The notes under the pieces: model-generated
The model's database searches: none
What the model was told of the DNA's origin: nothing
What the model saw: only the letters and a program-made list of their open reading frames with translations
Position numbers and translations under genes: made by a program
Shown here: one piece after another, positions 1-7,845 of the stretch
How positions within the stretch are numbered: position 1 is the first letter of the stretch
Layout of the letters: every line of letters starts with the position of its first letter
From: Anoxybacterium sp963668245
GTDB lineage: Bacteria > Bacillota > Clostridia > Peptostreptococcales > Anaerovoracaceae
Length of the DNA: 64,000 nt
Assembly: GCA_963668245.2 (NCBI GenBank)
Contig: OY764195.2
Span: forward strand, 2,046,001-2,110,000
Reading direction: 5' to 3'

Positions 1-43
1 TAAATCAATAAGTTGTTTCTTTGATAATTGGAGGAGAAAGCAT

Positions 44-514
44 ATGTTTAGAGATATGAGATTAAAAGAGAATGAGACAACAAGGAAAGAAGCAGAAGAA
101 ATGCTATGTAACGCGTTAAGCGGAGTACTCGCTGTCAATGGTGATGATGGATATCCCTACACGATTCCACTAAACTTTGCTTACCAAAATGATAAAATCT
201 ATTTTCATAGTACATCAGAAACGAGTCATAAGATTGATGCCATCAAAAACGATGCTAAGGTGTCTTTTTGTGTGGTTACGGAAGATAGAATCATTCCAGA
301 ACAGTTTAATACGTTATACCGAAGCGCAATCATATTTGGTAAAGCCAAGGTTTTACAAGAGCAAGATGAAATCGAGCAAGGCATTATGGCAATTGTGAAA
401 AAATATTCAGGAGATTTTTTAAATGAGGGAAAAGCATATAGGGATGGAGAAATGGGAAATTTCTGTGTCGTTGAAATATCAATAGAATATATTACCGGAA
501 AAGCGGGGAGTTAA
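44..514 (+). CDS. pyridoxamine 5'-phosphate oxidase family protein (NimA-like)
   Basis: This 156-residue protein has the split-barrel flavin-binding fold of the PNPOx-like family. The opening MFRDMRLKENE, the segment GVLAVNGDDGYPYTIPLNFAY (residues about 27-47) and the following FHSTSETSHKIDAI match the NimA/nitroimidazole-resistance subgroup, whose members bind FMN or related cofactors and reduce small molecules in the cytoplasm. The start is set by a GGAGGAG ribosome-binding site 8 bases upstream. The gene stands alone, with 249 bases before the next gene. The family call is firm. The substrate is unknown, and resistance to nitroimidazole should not be assumed. Confidence 0.85.
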   Translation: MFRDMRLKENETTRKEAEEMLCNALSGVLAVNGDDGYPYTIPLNFAYQNDKIYFHSTSETSHKIDAIKNDAKVSFCVVTEDRIIPEQFNTLYRSAIIFGKAKVLQEQDEIEQGIMAIVKKYSGDFLNEGKAYRDGEMGNFCVVEISIEYITGKAGS

Positions 515-763
515 GTTCAATTAGACTTTGCAATACAGATTGATAACAAACGGGGAGATTATGATATCATAAAATCGAGGGTTTTTGATATTACAAAACC
601 ACGAACCTCTTGCAATAAATCAATAAATGAGAGAATAGATTTTCTTTTGGTTGAATTCCCATGAAAAGGATATAAATAAAAAAACTAATCTATTCTGTTA
701 TTGAGTTGACGGCAGATATGAAGTAATACTCAATATCGAATTCTTCAAGGAGGGTTTCAATCC
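515..763. other. intergenic stretch with imperfect inverted repeat
   Basis: This gap contains an imperfect inverted repeat. The arm TCAATAA-n5-AGAATAGATT at 620-641 pairs with AATCTATTCT-n-TTATTGA at 687-704 around a 45-base centre. A smaller stem GGTTTT/AAAACC lies near 579-600. Neither is followed by a T-run, so neither is a clear terminator. No riboswitch class was recognised. The repeat may shape the 5' leader of the downstream cyclic-di-GMP gene. Confidence 0.4.
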
Positions 764-2794
764 GTGAAAATTAATTATTTTGATTATATTGATTTAGAAC
801 GAGTGAATGGATTGCTTGAAGGATTCAACCAATCCACAGGTTTTGTGACCGCTATACTCGATTTAGAAGGCAAAGTTATTTCAAAATCAGGGTGGAGAAC
901 AATTTGCACTGATTTTCATAGAATTCATCAAGCGACAGCATCAAATTGTAGTGTGAGTGACACCGTATTGGCAAACAAAATGAATGAAAATGAAGAATAT
1001 CATTATTATCGTTGCCTAAACGGACTCATTGATGTAGCGGTTCCACTTGTTATAAAGGGAGAACATGTTGCGAATCTTTTTTCTGGGCAATTTTTCTTTG
1101 AAGAACCCAATTTTGCCTTATTTGAACAGCAGGCCATGAAATATGGATTTGACAAGGAAGAATACTTAGCTGCACTGCAAAAGGTTCCGGTTATAAAAGA
1201 AGAACGAGTTGCTCCAATTATGTCATTCTTACAAAATATCACTCAATTAATTGTTGGAATGGCAGCTGAAAAAATGGACCAAATTTCTTTGACAGAGGCA
1301 ATTTTAAAAAGTGAAGAAGCATTGCGTGAGAGTCAAAATTTGTTGGAAAAAAACATGAGAGATTTAATGGAATCTCAACGAATTGCACATTTGGGGACTT
1401 GGCGATTAGATGTGGAAACAAACCAAGTGGTATGGACGGAAGAACTATATAAGATGTATGGATTGGATCCATACAATCCACCTCCAAGCTATTTGGAACA
1501 TGAGCAGTTATTTACTCCCGAAAGCTGGGGAAAGCTATCAACTTCTTTGGAAATCGCAAAAAAATATGGTATTCCATACGAACTTGAGTTGGAAACAATC
1601 ACAAAAGATGGGCAAAGAGGCTGGATGTGGGTACGAGGTGAAGCGGAAAGAGATCTTCACGGCAATATAGTTTCCCTTTGGGGTGCTGCACAGAACATTA
1701 CAGAACGTAAAAAATCGGAAGGGAAGTTAGCGTATTTAAGTTTTCATGATCATCTCACTGGATTGCATAATCGTAGATATTTTGAAGAAGAATTGAAGCG
1801 TATCGATTATGAGCAAATGCTTCCGATCTCCATTATTATGTGTGATGTCAATGGATTAAAGCTAGTGAATGATTCTTTTGGACACGATGCTGGGGATGAA
1901 CTGCTGAAAAGAACAGCAAAAACTCTTCTTGATTCTTGTAAGGATGCAGATATTGTAGCAAGAATTGGTGGCGATGAATTTGTAGTTGTATTAACCAAAA
2001 CGAATCTAGAGCAGGCAACCAATGCATCAAAACAAATAACGGATTTCGCAATCAATGAAATGGTTGCAAATATACAACTATCAATTTCATGTGGCTTCGA
2101 TGCAAAGACAACGACAGATCAGTCTATTTCCGAAGTGATTTCCAATGCAGAAAACAATATGTATCGCCAAAAATTGTATGAGCGTTCAAGTATGAGAAGC
2201 AAAACCATTGATTTAATTTTGAACACATTATTTGAAAAGTGCAGTAGGGAAGCCATACACGCTAGACGAGTTAGTGTGATATCTCGTGCAATTGGACAAA
2301 AAATGAATTTAGATCAAAATCTGATTAATAAATTAGTAATTGCTGGGTTGATTCATGATATCGGTAAAATAGGAGTGGACGAAAAAATACTCAATAAAAA
2401 AGAAGCTTTGACTGAATATGAGATGCTTGAGATTCATAAGCATGCTGAAATTGGATGGAGGTTGCTTAGCTCCACGTCTGAGTTCTCTGAGTTAGCAAAT
2501 TTTGTACTCAATCACCATGAACAATGGGATGGAAAAGGATATCCAAATGGAATAGCTGGTGATAAAATACCACTTGAATCCAGAATTATTAGTGTTGCAG
2601 GGGCATATGATGAAATGACAAGGGATAGAATTTATCGAAATGCTATAGGAAAAGAAGAAGCCGTACAGGAACTTTTGCGATGCATTGGAACACAATTTGA
2701 TCCGGAAATCGTTGACGTTTTTGTAAACCAGGTCTTACCTGAAGAAAGTGATTTTTCAGAGTATGAAGAAATTAAAAGCAGTGCCTTGCTTTAA
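764..2794 (+). CDS. PocR-PAS-GGDEF-HD-GYP signalling protein (cyclic-di-GMP turnover)
   Basis: This is a 676-residue soluble multidomain sensor with no membrane segment. Residues about 1-170 form a PocR ligand-sensing domain (ICTDFHR, with Cys/His residues and VPLVIKGEHVANLFSGQFFFEEP). Residues about 200-310 form a PAS/PAC domain (HLGTWRLDVETNQVVWTEE, ending NITERKK). Residues about 320-475 form a GGDEF domain with an intact IGGDEF signature. Residues about 495-660 form an HD-GYP domain (LIHDIGKIG and NHHEQWDGKGYPNGI). GGDEF domains make cyclic-di-GMP from GTP and HD-GYP domains hydrolyse it; both active-site motifs are intact here. Translation starts at a GTG behind AGGAGGG. In other proteins PocR domains sense small diols or alcohols; the ligand here is unknown. 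Confidence 0.9.
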   Translation: MKINYFDYIDLERVNGLLEGFNQSTGFVTAILDLEGKVISKSGWRTICTDFHRIHQATASNCSVSDTVLANKMNENEEYHYYRCLNGLIDVAVPLVIKGEHVANLFSGQFFFEEPNFALFEQQAMKYGFDKEEYLAALQKVPVIKEERVAPIMSFLQNITQLIVGMAAEKMDQISLTEAILKSEEALRESQNLLEKNMRDLMESQRIAHLGTWRLDVETNQVVWTEELYKMYGLDPYNPPPSYLEHEQLFTPESWGKLSTSLEIAKKYGIPYELELETITKDGQRGWMWVRGEAERDLHGNIVSLWGAAQNITERKKSEGKLAYLSFHDHLTGLHNRRYFEEELKRIDYEQMLPISIIMCDVNGLKLVNDSFGHDAGDELLKRTAKTLLDSCKDADIVARIGGDEFVVVLTKTNLEQATNASKQITDFAINEMVANIQLSISCGFDAKTTTDQSISEVISNAENNMYRQKLYERSSMRSKTIDLILNTLFEKCSREAIHARRVSVISRAIGQKMNLDQNLINKLVIAGLIHDIGKIGVDEKILNKKEALTEYEMLEIHKHAEIGWRLLSSTSEFSELANFVLNHHEQWDGKGYPNGIAGDKIPLESRIISVAGAYDEMTRDRIYRNAIGKEEAVQELLRCIGTQFDPEIVDVFVNQVLPEESDFSEYEEIKSSALL

Positions 2795-2941
2795 GAACGA
2801 AAAAAATAATAAAATTATGTTGCTTTAAGGATAAAGATTGATTGACGGCTCACAAATTAGTGCAAAAGCTAAGTTACGAGTGGTCAATTTTTTGTTATAT
2901 AGAAACAAGTTGCATGTATGGATGATTTAAATTAAAATGGA

Positions 2942-3067
2942 AAGTATTTTATCAATGTTGCAAGTCTAGGTTTTCTAACGGATATTAGCCAAAAAACTGA
3001 TTCAGCTATGAAAAATAGTTTTGGAATACTTTCCTATTACTTAAAGGGGATTGAAGAAATACAGAAA
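2942..3067 (+). pseudogene. fragment of a diacylglycerol/lipid kinase gene (YegS/BmrU-like)
   Basis: In frame with the codons at 3008, bases 2942-3067 read KYFINVASLGFLTDISQKT and continue to SYYLKGIEEI. This is a recognisable internal piece of YegS/BmrU-type lipid kinases. No start codon, Gly-rich ATP loop or C-terminal domain is present, and it runs straight into an unrelated fragment. It is a decayed remnant and not a functional gene. Confidence 0.6.
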
Positions 3068-3240
3068 ATCAATGAAATGGGGAGCTCTTATAATTTACTT
3101 GGTTTATTTGTGCCATATTCTCATCGTGAAAACATCATGTTTTGCTCCCAGTTTGTCTACACTGCATTGAAGTCTATGGGAATTGCATACTTTGATAAAA
3201 GCCTGAAGAAGTAAGGCCAACAGATTTTGTTGAACAATGT
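3068..3240 (+). pseudogene. frameshifted C-terminal fragment of a YiiX-like permuted papain-fold protein
   Basis: The reading frame NLLGLFVPYSHRENIMFCSQF, then VYTALKSMGIAYFDKS, resembles the C-terminal half of permuted papain-like (YiiX/YebB-type) cysteine hydrolases, with the likely nucleophile Cys in FCSQF. The frame stops at 3212-3214. The expected continuation, PEEVRPTDFVEQC, is present one frame over from about 3203, so a single-base indel has broken it. The N-terminal catalytic His region is missing. I am fairly sure it is a pseudogene and less sure of the parent family. Confidence 0.5.
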
Positions 3241-3468
3241 ACTATTACACTGACCTTAGTTGGCAAAATATTCTTTCGGGAGTATATCAATCAATACCAT
3301 TTGATAGGCATATCGTTGTATTGTTTGCTTTGACTTCCATAGGCCTCGAAAGTGGGTATGTTTTCCTTTATAGAGCAGGATGGAATGCCAGCGTTGGTGG
3401 GATGGTGTGCAATTTTTTTCTTGTTATTTCTATGTTGATAACAGGACAGCTTTTGGAGTTTTATTAAT
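3238..3468 (+). pseudogene. remnants of drug/metabolite (EamA/SMR-like) transporter genes
   Basis: Two frames carry hydrophobic transporter-like pieces. One reads TITLTLVGKIFFREYINQYH then LIGISLYCLL (about 3238-3327), like the last helix of a small DMT transporter. The other reads VVLFALTSIGLESGYVFLYR then AGWNASVGGMVCNFFLVI (about 3315-3467), like the middle of an EamA-type protein. Neither has its flanking helices, and they overlap in different frames, so this is debris. A related remnant is at 8579-8780. Confidence 0.5.
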
Positions 3469-3496
3469 ATTAGTATCTTACTATCAATACGATAAA

Positions 3497-3523
3497 TTTA
3501 TGGGAAATATAATGCGCATAAAA
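3497..3523 (+). repeat. left copy of a 27-bp direct repeat flanking hipBA
   Basis: Bases 3497-3523 match 5337-5363 at 24 of 27 positions, in the same orientation. Both share TTTATG, GAAATATA and the palindromic core TGCGCAT. The two copies bracket the hipBA pair almost exactly. They may be recombination or attachment scars, or protein-binding sites. Confidence 0.55.
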
Positions 3524-3552
3524 CTTGATAAATAAATCATAAGAGCATAATG

Positions 3553-3595
3553 TTGCACTTTAAATTGATTGGGTATATAATTACCTTATCAATTT
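3553..3595 (+). promoter_or_regulatory. hipBA promoter with a palindromic operator centred on the -10 box
   Basis: The promoter is TTGCAC (3553-3558), a 17-base spacer and TATAAT (3576-3581). The -10 hexamer is the exact centre of an inverted repeat: AAATTGAT-tg-GGTA (3562-3575) against TACC-tt-ATCAATTT (3582-3595), with 12 of 14 positions paired. This is where an autorepressing HipB dimer would be expected to bind and block RNA polymerase. The promoter is directly readable; HipB binding is inferred. Confidence 0.7.
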
Positions 3596-3650
3596 TTTCT
3601 TATTAGGCAATATTTCGTTACTGTTTATTTTCTTATTGAAGTGAGGTGTT

Positions 3651-4007
3651 ATGATGAGACAATATTTATCTTCAATAGCTGCTACAAAAGAGCTTGGAGC
3701 GAGGTTGAAATCATATCGAATCGACTATCCGATTTCACAACAAGGACTTGCAGATAAGGCAGGTGTATCAAGAAGAAGTATCACAAATATCGAAAATGGG
3801 GAAGATGTACAGCTAAGTACCTTGATTAAAGTATTGATGGCATTAGAGTTAGATTCCAATCTTGACTTAATTGTCCCCAATCCGAAAGAGCGTCCTTCCT
3901 ACTATTTGCATGAGAAAGTAGCGAAAACGCCGAGAAAAAGGGTGAGTAAGGTGCACCATAGTACCTCCCAACTAAAGCCCGATTTTAAGTGGGGGGATGA
4001 AAAATAA
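3651..4007 (+). CDS. hipB: HipB-like XRE-family antitoxin/repressor
   Basis: This is a 118-residue DNA-binding protein. Residues about 13-75 form an XRE helix-turn-helix (SQQGLADKAGVSRRSITNIE), followed by a Lys/Arg-rich tail. The gene ends in the same bases in which the HipA-like toxin begins (TAATG, one-base overlap), the standard arrangement of hipBA type II toxin-antitoxin pairs. HipB proteins bind HipA and repress their own promoter; a palindrome on the -10 box 56 bases upstream fits that. The first of two adjacent ATG codons was chosen behind GAGGTG; the second (3654) is also possible. Confidence 0.85.
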   Translation: MMRQYLSSIAATKELGARLKSYRIDYPISQQGLADKAGVSRRSITNIENGEDVQLSTLIKVLMALELDSNLDLIVPNPKERPSYYLHEKVAKTPRKRVSKVHHSTSQLKPDFKWGDEK

Positions 4008-5311
4008 TGATAACAACAGCAACGGTAACGCTTTGGGGAACACCTGTGGGCGTGTTTCACTTAAATGAAAAAAAAGGTTTTGTTTCGTTTGAATATGCAA
4101 GAGAATTCTTTGAATCAGGAATTAATCTTGCTCCAATCACGATGCCGCTATCTAAAAGAGTATATGAGTTTCCTGACTTAGTAAAATCATCTTTTAAAGG
4201 AGTTCCAGGCCTGATGGCGGATTCGTTACCCGATAAATTTGGTAATGCTGTCATTGACCAATGGCTGGCTTCGGAGGGACGGAACCCCAGCTCTTTTAAT
4301 GTGGTAGAACGATTATGTTATACTGGAAAACGAGGCATGGGTGCATTGGAATATGAGCCTGCGATCAATAGGCATCCTAGTCTTGATGATCCAATTAGTC
4401 TAGAAAAAATGGCAGCGTTTGCTTCTGCAATATTAGAAAAAAGAGAAGAGGTAATCATGGAGGTGGATAAAGACCCCACTTATTCCCAATTGTTGCAACT
4501 TGGTACTTCTGCAGGTGGTGCAAGGGCAAAAGCTGTCATTGCTTATGATGAACAATCAGGCGAAATCCGGTCAGGGCAAGTTGATTTAGGAAAGAACTTT
4601 GATTATTGGTTAGTGAAGCTAGATGGTGTCTCGAACAATGGGGATCACAATCTAAAGGATATACCCGAATATACGCTGATTGAGTATGCATATTACAAAA
4701 TGGCGGTGCAAGCTGGAATCGTTATGACTGAATGCAGAATTTTGCAAGAAAGCGGCTGCAACCACTTTATGACGAAACGATTTGACCGTGTAGATGGGTC
4801 TAAAATACACATGCAATCGTTGGGTGCGATGCTACATATTGATTATAATTATCCTGGTCTATGCAGTTATGAAATGGCTGCAACGACTGCAAAGCAATTG
4901 GGCTTACCATATAGCGATATAGAGCAACTGTATAGAAGAATGGTCTTCAATGTACTGGCGGTCAATCAAGATGATCATGTCAAGAATCTATCATTCTTAA
5001 TGAACCGAAAAGGTGTTTGGTCTTTGTCACCAGCCTACGATGTGACATTTTCCTGCAATCCGAGGAATCAATGGTTGAAAGCACATCAAATGACTATCAA
5101 TGGAAAATCTTCAGATATCCAAATTGAGGATCTGTTTGAGTGTGGTAAAAAAATGGATTTGAAGAAAAATAAATGTAAAAAAATCATTTGTGAAGTGTCC
5201 AACGCAGTAGCACAGTGGACTCACTTTGCAAGTTCTGTTGGTCTTCGAGAGCAAACGATTGAATTGATTGATAACGAATGTAAAAAACAAGGTGAATTAT
5301 GCGCATTTTAA
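4007..5311 (+). CDS. hipA: HipA family serine/threonine kinase toxin
   Basis: This 434-residue protein has full HipA length. The N-terminal subdomain contains GVPGLMADSLPDKFGN. The kinase core has the Gly-rich loop SAGGARAKA (about residues 167-175), a KRFDR motif, the catalytic loop NQDDHVKN (catalytic Asp about 322) and SPAYDVT, the DFG equivalent (about 342-348). All key residues are present, so it should be an active kinase. The best-known HipA phosphorylates glutamyl-tRNA synthetase and causes growth arrest; other HipA-like kinases have other targets, and this one is unknown. It is cotranscribed with hipB. Confidence 0.88.
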   Translation: MITTATVTLWGTPVGVFHLNEKKGFVSFEYAREFFESGINLAPITMPLSKRVYEFPDLVKSSFKGVPGLMADSLPDKFGNAVIDQWLASEGRNPSSFNVVERLCYTGKRGMGALEYEPAINRHPSLDDPISLEKMAAFASAILEKREEVIMEVDKDPTYSQLLQLGTSAGGARAKAVIAYDEQSGEIRSGQVDLGKNFDYWLVKLDGVSNNGDHNLKDIPEYTLIEYAYYKMAVQAGIVMTECRILQESGCNHFMTKRFDRVDGSKIHMQSLGAMLHIDYNYPGLCSYEMAATTAKQLGLPYSDIEQLYRRMVFNVLAVNQDDHVKNLSFLMNRKGVWSLSPAYDVTFSCNPRNQWLKAHQMTINGKSSDIQIEDLFECGKKMDLKKNKCKKIICEVSNAVAQWTHFASSVGLREQTIELIDNECKKQGELCAF

Positions 5312-5336
5312 TACATCTATATTCGAATAATAGCAT

Positions 5337-5363
5337 TTTATGAGAAATATATTGCGCATTAAA
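5337..5363 (+). repeat. right copy of the 27-bp direct repeat flanking hipBA
   Basis: It matches 3497-3523 at 24 of 27 positions in direct orientation, and begins 26 bases after the hipA stop codon. A third copy of only the core ATGCGCAT lies inside the hipA 3' end at 5299-5306. Confidence 0.55.
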
Positions 5364-5444
5364 TAAAAAACCAAGCATCTACTGAATCCAGTTCAAATGG
5401 TGTATACTGTAATATATAGAAATATCAATTGTGGAGGCACGAAT

Positions 5445-5837
5445 ATGATTTTAATTTTTATTGGTTTTATAATTATTCCATTGGTGATGTTTGTTGGCGG
5501 CTATATGATGAAGCAACATCCCCCTAAAAATAGAAATGGTTTTTATGGGTACAGAACTGCTAAATCTATGAAAAGCGCGGATACCTGGAAATTTGCCCAC
5601 GAATATTGTGGTAGAATTTGGCTCAAGGTGGGTATTCCAATGCTAGTGGTTTCATTTTTGCTCTTTCTGATTGCAATCATGTGTCCGGATGATGTACTGG
5701 GAAAAATTTTAGTGCTTACAGAAATCATTCAAACTGTCATATTGCTTGCGTCTATTATGCCAGTAGAAAAAGCATTAGGGAAATTGTTTGATCAACAGGG
5801 AAATCCCGTAGGAGATTTGTCAAACGAGAGTAAATGA
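5445..5837 (+). CDS. SdpI family membrane protein
   Basis: This 130-residue membrane protein has a first hydrophobic segment at the N-terminus (LIFIGFIIIPLVMFVGGYMM), then the SdpI signature NGFYGYRTAKSMKSADTWKF, then two more hydrophobic segments. SdpI of Bacillus is the immunity protein against the SdpC toxin, but the domain is widespread and usually uncharacterised. No sdpC-like toxin gene is seen next to it. The start at 5445 is chosen because GTGGAGG precedes it; an upstream in-frame ATG at 5397 has no such site. A TATACT-type -10 sits near 5402, so transcription likely starts just upstream. Confidence 0.75.
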   Translation: MILIFIGFIIIPLVMFVGGYMMKQHPPKNRNGFYGYRTAKSMKSADTWKFAHEYCGRIWLKVGIPMLVVSFLLFLIAIMCPDDVLGKILVLTEIIQTVILLASIMPVEKALGKLFDQQGNPVGDLSNESK

Positions 5838-5846
5838 GGTAAAAAT

Positions 5847-7355
5847 ATGGATCAGGATACAAAAAATAAAATTCAGGAGCTAAAAGAATACATAAAAAAG
5901 ACCGAGTATCTAGCAAGCTCTATTGCTTTAATTCACTGGGATAGCGCTGTATATATGCCGAAAGATGCCATTGGTTATCGAAGCGAAATGTTGGGATATC
6001 TGTCAGGGGAGCACTACAAGATGACTACATCTGACACCATGAAAGGGTTTATTGATTATTTTAGTTCGGAAGATGGGTTGGATGATGTGACAAAAGCAAT
6101 GATCGAAAACATCACAAAGAACTATAACCAATCAACAAAGATTCCAGAAGAAGAATTCGTCCAATATGAAATAGAAAAATCGTTGGCGCAAAGCGCATGG
6201 GAAGAAGCAAAAAAGATAAATGATTTTTCAATCTTTAAGCCACACCTTGAAAAAATTATCACCTTCAATAAGAAGTTTTCTGGTTATTGGGGTTTTGAAG
6301 AAAATCTATATGACGGACTTTTAGACATCTATGAGCCAGGCATGACAGTGGAAAAGCTGGATGTGGTTTTTGGTGAATTAAGAGGTGCACTGGTTGATTT
6401 ACTTCACAGAATACAAAATTCTAGTGTTAAGATAAGTGATGATTTTTTGAAGGGTGCGTATTCTATAGATAGTCAAAGAAAATTTGGAGAAATGATACTT
6501 GAAAAGATTGGATATGATTATGATAAAAGAGGAAGAATTGATGTGTCGGAGCATCCGTTCACAACAAACTTCGGAAATAAGGATGTTCGAATCACTACAA
6601 AGTATCATGAATCCGATTTTAGACCAGCAGTCTTTTCTATGATTCATGAAGGTGGTCACGGAATCTACGAGCAAAATATCCCAGATGATCTCTTAGGAAC
6701 AACATTAGGTACGGGAGCATCTATGGGTATGCACGAATCACAATCAAGATTTTATGAAAATCTTCTTGGGAAGAGTATGGGTTTTTGGAAGAATTTCTAT
6801 ACCATTCTACAAGACCAATATCCAAACTTGAAAGAATATGATTTTATGTCATTTTACCGTGCAATCAATAAGGTAGAACCGTCTTTGATTCGTATCGATG
6901 CGGATGAGCTTACTTACAGTTTGCATATTATCATCCGTTATGAGATGGAGAAACTGCTCATCAATAGTGATGTTAATATTGATGATGTGCCAAAACTATG
7001 GAATGAGAAATATAAAGAATATTTGGGAATTGAACCAGACACTGATTCTGTAGGAGTTTTGCAGGATATTCATTGGTCTTTTGGAGATTTTGGATACTTT
7101 CCTACCTATGCGTTGGGAAATCTATATGGGGCTCAGATTTTTCATCAATTGAAACATGAAATGCCTGATTGGAATGAAAAAATTAATCAAGGGGATTTTT
7201 TGTCGATTACGGAATGGCTCAAAGATCATGTTCATCGATTTGGAGCAACGATAAAACCTGCTGAACTAATCAAACAGATTTCAGGTGAGGAACTGACTGC
7301 TAAGTATTTTATCGAATATCTAGAAGAGAAATTCGGCGCTTTGTATGAGGTATAG
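5847..7355 (+). CDS. M32 family metallocarboxypeptidase
   Basis: This 502-residue protein has the length of family M32 (Taq carboxypeptidase type). The zinc site is HEGGH at residues 267-271, and the family motif MHESQSRFYEN follows about 30 residues later and supplies the third ligand region. DYDKRGRIDVSEHPFTTNF and IRIDADELTYSLHIIIRYEME also match M32 blocks. These enzymes remove C-terminal residues from peptides in the cytoplasm and lack a signal peptide, as here. It lies 9 bases after the SdpI-like gene with GAGG before the ATG, and overlaps the region of the next gene's ribosome-binding site, so the three are likely cotranscribed. Confidence 0.93.
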   Translation: MDQDTKNKIQELKEYIKKTEYLASSIALIHWDSAVYMPKDAIGYRSEMLGYLSGEHYKMTTSDTMKGFIDYFSSEDGLDDVTKAMIENITKNYNQSTKIPEEEFVQYEIEKSLAQSAWEEAKKINDFSIFKPHLEKIITFNKKFSGYWGFEENLYDGLLDIYEPGMTVEKLDVVFGELRGALVDLLHRIQNSSVKISDDFLKGAYSIDSQRKFGEMILEKIGYDYDKRGRIDVSEHPFTTNFGNKDVRITTKYHESDFRPAVFSMIHEGGHGIYEQNIPDDLLGTTLGTGASMGMHESQSRFYENLLGKSMGFWKNFYTILQDQYPNLKEYDFMSFYRAINKVEPSLIRIDADELTYSLHIIIRYEMEKLLINSDVNIDDVPKLWNEKYKEYLGIEPDTDSVGVLQDIHWSFGDFGYFPTYALGNLYGAQIFHQLKHEMPDWNEKINQGDFLSITEWLKDHVHRFGATIKPAELIKQISGEELTAKYFIEYLEEKFGALYEV

Positions 7356-7359
7356 TGTT

Positions 7360-7845
7360 ATGAAAAAAAGAGCTATTTATTATTTAGGATGGGATGTATT
7401 ACTTTTTCTATACATATATTGTTATTCACTGATTGAAAGTCAGATGAGAATTTCATTTAACCAGTCATGGGATTTTACCCAATCAGTTTTATTAAAGCCA
7501 ATCTTGATTGGGTTTGCAGGAGTTTTATTTGGAATTTTGGCATTATATAACTGTAAAGGAAACATTTCATTCAAAGAGGCGGTCATAGAGCTAGTGATGG
7601 TAGGGATTCCTTCCCTATATTTGGCTTCTATTACAGCACTTCCTTTTTTGATATGTATGGTGATGGGATCTACAGAAATCCAATATGATATTCCACAGAT
7701 GCTTCTGAGAAGTCAATTTCCTATGACCTTAGGTGCGATTTTATTTGGATATGAAATATTGATATTCATTTTTAGATGGATCCAGATGACGAAAGATGCT
7801 AAAGATATTAATATGTTGGATCCGGAAAACGAAAGGTGTCAATGA
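7360..7845 (+). CDS. hypothetical membrane protein
   Basis: I do not recognise the family of this 161-residue protein. It has a Lys/Arg-rich N-terminus (MKKRAIYY) and about four hydrophobic segments (LGWDVLLFLYIYCYSLI, VLLKPILIGFAGVLFGILAL, LVMVGIPSLYLASITALPFL and MTLGAILFGYEILIFIF), so it should be an integral membrane protein. The ATG at 7360 is preferred to 7345 because GAGG sits 9 bases before it. Its stop overlaps the start of the DUF1275 gene (ATGA), which implies translational coupling. Confidence 0.7.
   Translation: MKKRAIYYLGWDVLLFLYIYCYSLIESQMRISFNQSWDFTQSVLLKPILIGFAGVLFGILALYNCKGNISFKEAVIELVMVGIPSLYLASITALPFLICMVMGSTEIQYDIPQMLLRSQFPMTLGAILFGYEILIFIFRWIQMTKDAKDINMLDPENERCQ

Noticed and set aside
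515..763. Cyclic-di-GMP riboswitch before the GGDEF/HD-GYP gene
   Set aside because: The leader has an inverted repeat but I could not find the conserved three-way junction or tetraloop-receptor parts of class I or the pseudoknot of class II.
5397..5444. Sixteen-codon N-terminal extension of the SdpI-like protein
   Set aside because: The upstream ATG lies in a likely -10 region and lacks a ribosome-binding site; the ATG at 5445 has GTGGAGG.
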